Assembly (NCBI GenBank): GCA_038200385.1
Contig: JBBPYA010000166.1
Coordinates: forward strand, 1 to 17,195
From: JBBPYA01 sp038200385
GTDB taxonomy: Bacteria > Actinomycetota > Actinomycetes > Mycobacteriales > Geodermatophilaceae
Reading direction: 5' to 3'
DNA: 17,195 nt
Shown here: positions 6,737 through 13,153 of the stretch, in pieces
Layout: every line of letters starts with the position of its first letter
Position numbering within the stretch: the first letter of the stretch is position 1
Notes under the pieces: generated by a model
Told to the model about the DNA's origin: nothing
The model's database searches: none
Seen by the model: the letters and a program-made list of their open reading frames with translations, nothing else
Made by a program: the position numbers and the translations under genes

Positions 6737-7878
6737 CCCGCTTCGCGTTCGGCAAACCCCACGTGTTGCTCATCGAGGCACCCGGCGGGACCGGCCCCCG
6801 GCTGGCGGTCGAGCGGCTGGCCCGGGAGCGCGGCTGGCCGCTGGTGGACACTCCGGCCGACGCCGACGTCCTCGTCGTCGCGGGTGCCGGCCTGCACGAG
6901 CCCGCCCAGTTGGTGTGGGACCAGCTCCCCGGCCCCCGGACGCGGATCACACTGCTGGATCCGGACCGCGTCGAGGCGGCGCTGGACGAGGCCGCGCGGT
7001 CCCTGCTCGACCGGGCCGAACAGCGCGCCGACGCAGCCGCGCGGGGACCGCGCGACGAGCCGATGCAGGAGATGGGCGGGGACTCCGGTCACGACATGTC
7101 TGCCGAAGACGGGGACGGCGGCTCCGGGGACGACATGGGCGGGGACGACATGGGCGGGGACGACGGGGGTGGGGGCTCCGGGCACGACATGCACGGCGGT
7201 CACGACATGGGCGGCGGCGACATGCCGGCCGGGCTGCCGATGGCCGACCGCGCGCCGGACCGCGACGGGCTCGAGCTGGACATCCTGCACGTCCCGTGGG
7301 GGCCGGCGCTGCCGTGGTGGCCGGCCGGGCTCGTCGTCAGGATCCAGCTGCAGGGCGACGTACTCAGCGAGGTCGAGGTGGGCCGGATCGGTCCCACCGC
7401 ACCGGCCGCGCCGTTCTGGCAGGCCGCGGCCGACGCCGTCGGGTCCGGACGGGCGGCAGCGGCCGCCCGGATCGACGCGCTGACCCGGCTCCTGGCCGTG
7501 GCCGGCTGGTCCGGCGAGCGGCTGCGCGCCCAGCGGGTCCGCGACGGGCTGCTCGGCGGGGCGCCCAATGAGGAGCTGGTCGGGCAGCTGGAGCGGTTGG
7601 AGCGTCGGGTCGGCCGCTCGGCCCTGCTCCGCCGGATGACCGCCGCGCTCGGCCCCTCCGCCGGCGCCCGGGTCACTGAGGCCTACCGAGGCTGGCTCGC
7701 GGACGCCGGCGGTTTCCGTGACGGGCCGCCCGCATCCCGTACGGCCGACGCGCAGGAAGCGGCCGACCAGCTGGCCGACCTGCTGACCGGCGCCGAGTGG
7801 AGTACCGGACGGCTCATCGTCGCGAGTTTGGATCCGGAGCTGACCGGCGCCCTGCAACCGGGGGCTCACCGTGTTTGA
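6727..7878 (+). CDS. Cysteine-free NuoB-like/NuoD-like fusion with Met/His/Asp-rich linker
   Basis: The protein has 383 residues and sits where nuoB, C and D belong. Residues 1 to about 105 resemble NuoB or a hydrogenase small subunit: KPHVLLIEAPGGTG where the family has a CxxC-bearing loop, and PADADVLVVAGAG like its SPRxADVLxVxG motif. Residues 112-166 form a low-complexity Gly/Asp/Met/His linker with HDM or DDM triplets (His122, 153, 156, 159; Met124, 137, 142, 155, 161, 166), a likely metal-binding stretch. Residues 175 to about 220 (HVPWGPALPWWPAGLVVRIQ) resemble the GPQHPxxHGxLRLxL start of NuoD. The rest is helical and degenerate. There is no cysteine anywhere, so neither an N2-type cluster nor a NiFe site is possible. 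GGGAGGGGG upstream of ATG 6727 is the ribosome binding site. The role is unknown: likely a soluble cap on the membrane arm. The NuoB/D relationship is by eye and could be remote. Confidence 0.75.
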   Translation: MDLTRFAFGKPHVLLIEAPGGTGPRLAVERLARERGWPLVDTPADADVLVVAGAGLHEPAQLVWDQLPGPRTRITLLDPDRVEAALDEAARSLLDRAEQRADAAARGPRDEPMQEMGGDSGHDMSAEDGDGGSGDDMGGDDMGGDDGGGGSGHDMHGGHDMGGGDMPAGLPMADRAPDRDGLELDILHVPWGPALPWWPAGLVVRIQLQGDVLSEVEVGRIGPTAPAAPFWQAAADAVGSGRAAAAARIDALTRLLAVAGWSGERLRAQRVRDGLLGGAPNEELVGQLERLERRVGRSALLRRMTAALGPSAGARVTEAYRGWLADAGGFRDGPPASRTADAQEAADQLADLLTGAEWSTGRLIVASLDPELTGALQPGAHRV

Positions 7879-8794
7879 TGGCCCCGCCCTGTGGGCGGTG
7901 GCGCTGCTGCCCGTGGGCCTGCTCGTCCTTGCGGCGGCGGCTGCGTCGCTGTCGGCCGCGTTCGGCTCGGCGGCCGCCGGCCGGGCCGTGGACACCGAGG
8001 TGCTTCTGCACCCGGCCCGGGAGGCTGTCCGGCTGCTCGTCGTACGCCGCCGCCGGACCAGCCACCCCGACGCGCTGCTGTGGCGGCTGGGCGGCGGCAC
8101 GCTGTTCGTCACGGCGGTGCTCGCCGCGGCCGTGGTCCCGATCGGTACGACGGCCGTCGTGCGCTCCGAGGTCGGCGTGGTGTGGTTCAACGCCGCCGAG
8201 ACCCTGCTGTGGGCGGCGCTGTGGCTGACCGGCTGGGGGGCGAACTCGGTGTCCGGGCTGATCGGCGGCTACCGGTTCCTCGCGCAGGCACTGGCCTACG
8301 AGCTGCCCCTGATGCTCGCGCTGATCACCGCCGCCCTCGGCGCCGCCTCGCTGGACGTCACCGAGATCGTCGCGGCGCAGAGCGGACTGTGGTTCGTGGT
8401 CTGGATGCCGATCGCGTTCGTCGTGTTCCTGATCGCGGCGCTGGCCTTCGCGTTCTGGGGGCCGTTCTCGCAGCCGGCGAGCACCGATGCCTCCGGCGGC
8501 ATCCTGGCCGAGGTCTCCGGCGTCGACCGGCTCGCCGTGTCCATCGGCCAGTACGCCTGGCTTGCGTCGGCAGCCGGGATGTCGGTGGCGCTGTTCCTCG
8601 GCGGCGGCGGCGGTCCGCTGCTTCCGGCGTGGCTCTGGTGGCTGGTCAAGACGCTTGCCGTCCTGGCCGCGCTGGTCTGGACGCGGTGGCGCTTCCCGGT
8701 GATCCGGGTGGACCGGTTCGAGGAGTTCGCCTGGGTCGTGCTCCTGCCGGCGATCATCCTGCAGTCCCTCGTCGTCGCGCTCGTCGTCCTCTGA
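7871..8794 (+). CDS. nuoH: NuoH-like membrane subunit
   Basis: NuoH anchors the peripheral arm and forms most of the quinone tunnel in complex I. This 307-aa protein has about eight hydrophobic segments. GWGANSVSGLIGGYRFLAQALAYELPL matches the well-conserved GWxSNSKYALLGxxRAxAQxISYE block. The next loop is PFSQPASTDASGGILAEVSG (198-217), against the usual PFDLPEAExELVxGYxxEYSG. It has kept only about one of the acidic residues (Glu214), and the later AEY motif reads GQY. The GTG start at 7871 overlaps the previous gene by 8 nt; no ATG fits better. The family call is strong. The altered loop suggests quinone chemistry has been lost or changed. Confidence 0.92.
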   Translation: MFDGPALWAVALLPVGLLVLAAAAASLSAAFGSAAAGRAVDTEVLLHPAREAVRLLVVRRRRTSHPDALLWRLGGGTLFVTAVLAAAVVPIGTTAVVRSEVGVVWFNAAETLLWAALWLTGWGANSVSGLIGGYRFLAQALAYELPLMLALITAALGAASLDVTEIVAAQSGLWFVVWMPIAFVVFLIAALAFAFWGPFSQPASTDASGGILAEVSGVDRLAVSIGQYAWLASAAGMSVALFLGGGGGPLLPAWLWWLVKTLAVLAALVWTRWRFPVIRVDRFEEFAWVVLLPAIILQSLVVALVVL

Positions 8795-8814
8795 TCTCAA
8801 TGGGAGGTTCAGCC

Positions 8815-9375
8815 GTGGAAGTCGTCCTGGCCGTGGGATTCGGGCTGCTGGCGGTGGGAACGGCCGTCGCGGTCTTCGTCGTGGATTCGATGGCCCGGGC
8901 GACGTACGCCCTGCTGACGTCGTTCCTCGCCGTCGCCGCGGAGCTGGTGCTGCTCGGCTCGGCGTACCTCGGGATCCTGACCGTGCTGATGATGACCGTC
9001 GAGATGGCCATCATGGGCGTGTTCATGATCATGTACATGATGAACCCGGCCGGGCTGATGCCCATGACGATGGTGCACAACAAGCGTGGCTCGTTGACGC
9101 TGGCGATCGGCACGTTCGTGGTCCTCGGCGCCGGGGCGCTGCTGGTGCCCTGGCCGGCGCGGCAGGGCCGTCCGCCCGCGGAGCTGACCCGCGCGATCGG
9201 TCAGTCGATCATGGGTCCACACATGCTGACGATGATCGTCGTTGGGGTGGGGCTGCTCGCCACGATGATCTCCGGCATCCTGCTGGCCACCCACCGCGGC
9301 CGCTACGACCGGTACGGCGACGACCTGGAGCGCGCCACGCCGCGCGACGCACTGCTGTCTGCGGAGGCGCGATGA
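8815..9375 (+). CDS. nuoJ: NuoJ-like membrane subunit
   Basis: NuoJ is a five-helix membrane subunit of the complex I core. This 186-aa protein has hydrophobic segments and the typical SMARATYALLTSFLAVAAEL start, where other NuoJ proteins have a similar NPVHAALxL region. YLGILTVLMMTVEMAIMGVF follows, and it is unusually methionine-rich (also MIMYMM and MPMTMV). The GTG at 8815 is chosen because GGGAGGT at 8802-8808 lies 6 nt upstream; an in-frame ATG at 8800 has no good binding site. The C-terminus DALLSAEAR is encoded by a divergent first copy of the 38-bp repeat that follows. The stop overlaps a micro-ORF start (ATGA). Confidence 0.9.
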   Translation: MEVVLAVGFGLLAVGTAVAVFVVDSMARATYALLTSFLAVAAELVLLGSAYLGILTVLMMTVEMAIMGVFMIMYMMNPAGLMPMTMVHNKRGSLTLAIGTFVVLGAGALLVPWPARQGRPPAELTRAIGQSIMGPHMLTMIVVGVGLLATMISGILLATHRGRYDRYGDDLERATPRDALLSAEAR

Positions 9376-9453
9376 CTGCCGCCGACGCACTCCCCGCCGT
9401 GGAGGCGCGATGACTGCCGCCGACGCACTCCCCGCCGTGGAGGCGCGATGACT
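9346..9453 (+). repeat. 38-bp tandem repeat at the nuoJ-nuoK junction
   Basis: A unit of 38 bp recurs with exact period: GACGCACT starts at 9346 and 9384 (then 9422), and GGAGGCGCGATGACT starts at 9363, 9401 and 9439. The second and third copies are identical; the first, which codes for the end of nuoJ, is diverged in the middle. Each unit carries a ribosome binding site plus ATGA. This makes two identical 13-codon micro-ORFs, MTAADALPAVEAR, at 9372-9413 and 9410-9451, chained by ATGA overlaps between the nuoJ stop and the nuoK ATG at 9448. It is probably a replication-slippage duplication of the intergenic ribosome binding site. Confidence 0.9.
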
Positions 9454-9753
9454 CTGCAGCTGTTCCTGGTGATCGCGGCTGCGCTGCTGTCGGTCGGGCT
9501 GTACGGCGCACTGTCGCAGCAGTCGGTCGTGATGATCATGATGGGGCTCGAGCTGATGGTGAACGCCGTCCTGCTCGCCGGCGGCGCGTACTGGTGGTTC
9601 GTCGCGCCGGCCAGCCTGGACGGGCAGGTGCTCGTCCTGATGGCGCTCGTCGTGATGGCCGTGGAGATGGCGATGGGCTTCGCCGTGACCACGGCGATCT
9701 TCCGGGCGCGTGACATCGACATGACCGACTCCGCCGCCGACTTGAGCGGTTGA
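9448..9753 (+). CDS. nuoK: NuoK-like membrane subunit
   Basis: NuoK (an MrpC homologue) is a three-helix subunit of the central proton path. This protein has 101 residues and three hydrophobic segments. The two key intramembrane glutamates are present: Glu35 in MGLELMVNAVLLA and Glu73 in VMAVEMAMGFAV, matching Glu36 and Glu72 of the E. coli protein. GGAGG at 9439-9443 gives good spacing to ATG 9448. The final micro-ORF overlaps this ATG by four bases. It is an intact and conventional member of the family. Confidence 0.95.
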   Translation: MTLQLFLVIAAALLSVGLYGALSQQSVVMIMMGLELMVNAVLLAGGAYWWFVAPASLDGQVLVLMALVVMAVEMAMGFAVTTAIFRARDIDMTDSAADLSG

Positions 9754-9757
9754 GTCG

Positions 9758-11647
9758 GTGGTGACGGCCGCGCTCGCGCTGCTCGTGCTGCTGCCGGTCG
9801 GATCCGGGGTACTGCTCGCGCTCGCCGGGTTGCGCGGGCGCGCCGGTGCGGTCCAGGACGCTGCGGGGCCGCTGGCCGTCGCCGTCTCGGTCGTCGTACT
9901 CGCCCTGGCCGTGACCGTCGCCGTCGGCCGCCCGGCACTGGGCGTGCCGCTGCTACCGGGGGCCGATGCCACCCTGGCCGTGGACGGGCTGTCCGCGGTC
10001 CTCGTCGTCTTGGTCGGCGCGGTCACCCCGCTGGTCCTGCTCTTCGCCACCGGGGACCTGGGTGCCGGTGAGGCGCGGGCCCGCTTCTACGGCCTGATGC
10101 TGATCTTCGAGGGGGCCATGCTCGTCACGGTCACCGCGACGTCCCTCGTCGTGCTGCTCGGCGCCTGGGAGGTGATGGGCGCGACGTCGTACGCGCTCAT
10201 CGCGTTCTGGTGGCGCGAGGACCGCCGGGTCGAGTCCGGCGCGGTCGCGTTCCTCACCACCCGGAGCGCGGACCTCGGCCTGTACGTCGCGGCGGGCGCA
10301 GCGCTGGCCGGGACCGGCGCGCTGGTCGTGGCCGACCTCCCCACGGCCAGCGGCGGCTGGCTCGATGTGGCCGCCGCCGGGATCGTGCTCGCGGCGCTGG
10401 GCAAGTCCGCGCAACTGCCGCTGTCGTTCTGGCTGTCCCGGGCGATGGACGGCCCGTCGCCGGTCAGCGCGCTGCTGCACTCGGCCACCATGGTCGCCGC
10501 CGGCGGGTACCTCCTGCTGCGGGTCGGGCCGCTGCTGGACGCGACCGGGTGGGCCGGGCCGACGGTCGCCTGGGTCGGCGCCCTCACCGCGCTCGTGCTC
10601 GGTGCCGTGGCGACGGCGCAGACCGACTTCAAGCAGCTGCTCGCCGCGAGCACGGCGGCCCAGATCGGTTTCGTGGTCCTGGCCGCCGGGGTCGGCGCCA
10701 CCACCGGCGGGACTGTCCAGCTCGTCGCGCACGCCGCGGTGAAGAGCGCGCTGTTCCTCGCCGCGGGCGCCTGGCTGACGGCGCTGGGCACGAAGCAGCT
10801 GACCCAGCTGGCTGGGGCCGCGCGGCGGTTCCGCACCGTCGGCACCGCGGCCGTGGTTGCGCTGCTCGCGCTGGCCGGCGTACCGCCGCTGTCCCTGTGG
10901 GCGACCAAGGACTCGGTTCTGGCCGGCGCCCTGGAGGAGTCGCTCCCGCTGTACCTGGTCGGGCTGGCCGGTGCGGTGTTGTCCGCGGCGTACGCCGCCC
11001 GCGCGATCGCCGTCGTCCTGGCCAAGGAGTCAGCACCCAGCCGCAAGCGCCGGCGGCAGCAGCACCTGGAGGAGGAGCCCTCCGGGCACGTACCCACCCG
11101 GGGTACCGCCAGTGTGGCGGTCCTGGCCGGCGTCGGTGCGATCCTCGGGCTGCAGGTGGTCCCGCCGTTCCGGGGCTGGTACGCCGACGCGCTGGGCGGC
11201 CTCGCACCGTCGGCCGGATTGCTGGAGCTGGCGGCGAGCGCGGTCCTGGCCGTCGCGGTGACCCTGCTGGTCCTGCGCCGCGGCGGGGCCGTCGTCTCCG
11301 GCCCGGCGGCGGCCTCGCTGGCCGGCTGGCTGGGCCTGGAACGGCTGGCCATGAGCCTCGTCGTACGCCCGGTCCTCCGCCTCTCCGAGGGGCTCGCGGT
11401 CGTGGACGACCGGGTCCTCGACCGCGCGGTCGTGGCCCTGCCGGGGCTGGTCCGGATCGGCGCCGCCGGCCTGGCCGGCTCCGGTGGCGAGTCGCGGATC
11501 GACGGCGCGGTCGGGGCATTGGCGCGGGGGACGGCGGCGCTCGGCCGGCTGGCCCGCCGGCCGCAGACCGGCCAGCTGCACCAGTACTACGCCCAGGCCG
11601 CGGCGGCCCTCGCCGTGCTTGCCGTCGTCGTCATCGTCGTGAAGTGA
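9758..11647 (+). CDS. nuoL: NuoL-like antiporter-type proton-pumping subunit
   Basis: NuoL is the distal Mrp-antiporter-like subunit of the complex I membrane arm. This protein has 629 residues and about 14-16 hydrophobic segments. Key residues are present: Glu138 in AWEVMGATSYALIAFWW (TM5), Lys216 in LGKSAQLPLSFWLSRAMDGP (TM7) and Lys384 in LWATKDSVL (TM12). It ends with RPQTGQLHQYYAQ and a last helix, the typical NuoL tail. Residues about 422-445 form a very charged loop (KRRRQQHLEEEP). The GTG at 9758 or the next codon GTG 9761 may start it; the binding site is weak, so translation may depend on coupling with nuoK 4 nt upstream. The stop overlaps the nuoM GTG. Confidence 0.94.
   Translation: MVTAALALLVLLPVGSGVLLALAGLRGRAGAVQDAAGPLAVAVSVVVLALAVTVAVGRPALGVPLLPGADATLAVDGLSAVLVVLVGAVTPLVLLFATGDLGAGEARARFYGLMLIFEGAMLVTVTATSLVVLLGAWEVMGATSYALIAFWWREDRRVESGAVAFLTTRSADLGLYVAAGAALAGTGALVVADLPTASGGWLDVAAAGIVLAALGKSAQLPLSFWLSRAMDGPSPVSALLHSATMVAAGGYLLLRVGPLLDATGWAGPTVAWVGALTALVLGAVATAQTDFKQLLAASTAAQIGFVVLAAGVGATTGGTVQLVAHAAVKSALFLAAGAWLTALGTKQLTQLAGAARRFRTVGTAAVVALLALAGVPPLSLWATKDSVLAGALEESLPLYLVGLAGAVLSAAYAARAIAVVLAKESAPSRKRRRQQHLEEEPSGHVPTRGTASVAVLAGVGAILGLQVVPPFRGWYADALGGLAPSAGLLELAASAVLAVAVTLLVLRRGGAVVSGPAAASLAGWLGLERLAMSLVVRPVLRLSEGLAVVDDRVLDRAVVALPGLVRIGAAGLAGSGGESRIDGAVGALARGTAALGRLARRPQTGQLHQYYAQAAAALAVLAVVVIVVK
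11091..11105 (+). promoter_or_regulatory. Second TACCC-N5-GGGTA match, inside nuoL
   Basis: TACCC-ACCCG-GGGTA is a second match to the CsoR operator pattern, within the nuoL coding sequence (residues HVPTRGT). No promoter is evident nearby. It may be a chance match or a secondary binding site. Confidence 0.2.
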
Positions 11648-13140
11648 CCGTGCTCAGCATCCTGGTCTTCCTGCCGCTGGCCGCAGCGCTCGTGCTGCTG
11701 GCCTGGCCGCGACCACCGGGGCGTACGGCGACCTGGATCTGGATCTGGGCCAGCGCGGTCGACCTCGCCCTCGTGGTGGGGCTGTGGCTGGCCTACGGCG
11801 GCGGCCCCGGCGTGACCGACGGCTTCGCGTTCGAGCAGCGGGCTTCGTGGATCCCCGGCGTCGGCAGCTCCTACCACGTCGGGGTGGACGGGCTCTCGCT
11901 CCCGCTGGCGGCGCTGACCGCCGTGTTGTTCCTCGCCTGCGGCGTCCACGCTCTCGGTGAGGACCGCAACCGACGCTCGTACGCCGCGCTGTTCCTCTTC
12001 CTCCAGACGGTCTGCACGGGCCTGTTCGTGTCCCTGGACCTGATCCTGTTCTTCGTCTTTTTCGACCTGTCCATCGTCGGGATGTACTTCGTCATCGCCG
12101 GCTGGGGGCACACGCAGGCCGCGCGCGCGGCGCTGAAGTTCTTCCTGTACACCTTCCTCGGCTCGCTGGCGCTGCTGCTCGGGTTCATCGGGCTCTACGT
12201 CGGCAGCGACCCGCACACCTTCGACATGGTCGAACTGGCCCGGACCACCCCGCTGGACGGCCGGCCGGTGTTCGGCGGCCTGGTGCTGCTGGCGATCGGC
12301 CTGGGGCTGGCCGTCAAGACGCCGACGTTCCCGTTCCACACCTGGCTGCCCCCGGCGCACACCGAGGCACCGGCCGAGGGCTCGGCCATCCTGGCCGGTG
12401 TCCTGCTGAAGATGGGCACGTTCGGCTTCGTCCGGATCGCGATGCCGATCCTGCCCGAGGCGTGGCGGCAGTGGGCCTGGCTGATCGTGGTCGTCGGCGT
12501 GGTCAGCGTGCTGTGGGGCGCCCTCGTGGCACTGGCCCAGTCCAGCTTCAAGCGGCTGATCGCCTATACCTCGGTGAACCACATGGGCTACGTCATCCTC
12601 GCCCTCGGCGCCGCCGGGATGCTCGGCGGCGACGCGGCGGCCCGCTCGGTGGCGGTCACCGGCGCGGTGACCCAGATGGTCAGCCACGGCCTGCTCACCG
12701 GCGCGCTGTTCCTGCTGACCGGCGTCATGTGGCGCCGCCGCGAGACGTACGAGATGTCGGAGTACGGCGGCCTGGCCGGCCCCGCCCCGCGGTTCGCCGC
12801 CCTGCTGGCGCTGGCCGCGTTCGGCTCGCTGGGGCTGCCCGGGTTCAGCGGGTTCATCGCCGAGTTCCAGATCTTCGCGGGCAGCCTCGGGCCGGCGCCG
12901 GTCGCCACCGTGGTCGCGCTGGTCGGGATCCTGGTCACCGCCGGGCTGTTCCTGTGGGCGCTGCAGCGGATCCTGCTCGGGTCCCGCGAGGAGACCGGCT
13001 TCCGCGACCTGCGGTGGCACGAGACCGCGTCGATCGCCCCCCTCATGGGGTTGGCCGTCGTCGTCGGGCTGGTCCCCGCCTGGCTGCTCGGCGTGATCGA
13101 CCCCGCCGCCCGCGCCGTCGTCGACCTGCTCGGCTCGTGA
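11644..13140 (+). CDS. nuoM: NuoM-like antiporter-type subunit
   Basis: NuoM is the middle-distal antiporter-like subunit. From GTG 11644, which overlaps the nuoL stop as GTGA, the protein has 498 residues (GTG 11650 is the alternative). The family block FFVFFDLSIVGMYFVIAGWGH is clear, but the usual TM5 glutamate (WEMMLVPMYF in E. coli) is aspartate here, Asp141. Lysines are kept: Lys225 in AVKTPTFPFHTWLPPAHTEA (TM7) and Lys256 in LLKMGTFGFVRI (TM8). FKRLIAYTSVNHMGYV and GLPGFSGFIAEF are also typical. Proton-path chemistry therefore looks largely preserved. The much longer open frame extending upstream from here lies across nuoL and is not coding. Confidence 0.94.
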   Translation: MTVLSILVFLPLAAALVLLAWPRPPGRTATWIWIWASAVDLALVVGLWLAYGGGPGVTDGFAFEQRASWIPGVGSSYHVGVDGLSLPLAALTAVLFLACGVHALGEDRNRRSYAALFLFLQTVCTGLFVSLDLILFFVFFDLSIVGMYFVIAGWGHTQAARAALKFFLYTFLGSLALLLGFIGLYVGSDPHTFDMVELARTTPLDGRPVFGGLVLLAIGLGLAVKTPTFPFHTWLPPAHTEAPAEGSAILAGVLLKMGTFGFVRIAMPILPEAWRQWAWLIVVVGVVSVLWGALVALAQSSFKRLIAYTSVNHMGYVILALGAAGMLGGDAAARSVAVTGAVTQMVSHGLLTGALFLLTGVMWRRRETYEMSEYGGLAGPAPRFAALLALAAFGSLGLPGFSGFIAEFQIFAGSLGPAPVATVVALVGILVTAGLFLWALQRILLGSREETGFRDLRWHETASIAPLMGLAVVVGLVPAWLLGVIDPAARAVVDLLGS

Positions 13141-13153
13141 GCGGATTGCGGTC

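Noticed and set aside
6727..7878. Ordinary NuoB or hydrogenase small subunit
   Set aside because: It has no cysteine, is about twice the usual length and carries a linker and a second NuoD-like part.
9346..9453. CRISPR array
   Set aside because: The repeats are directly adjacent with no spacers, and the unit is explained by duplication of the nuoJ-nuoK junction.
10210..11643. Upstream extension of the nuoM frame, which would make a 976-residue protein
   Set aside because: The extension overlaps nuoL in another frame and is Arg/Gly/Pro-rich without family similarity; the nuoM homology starts at 11644-11650.
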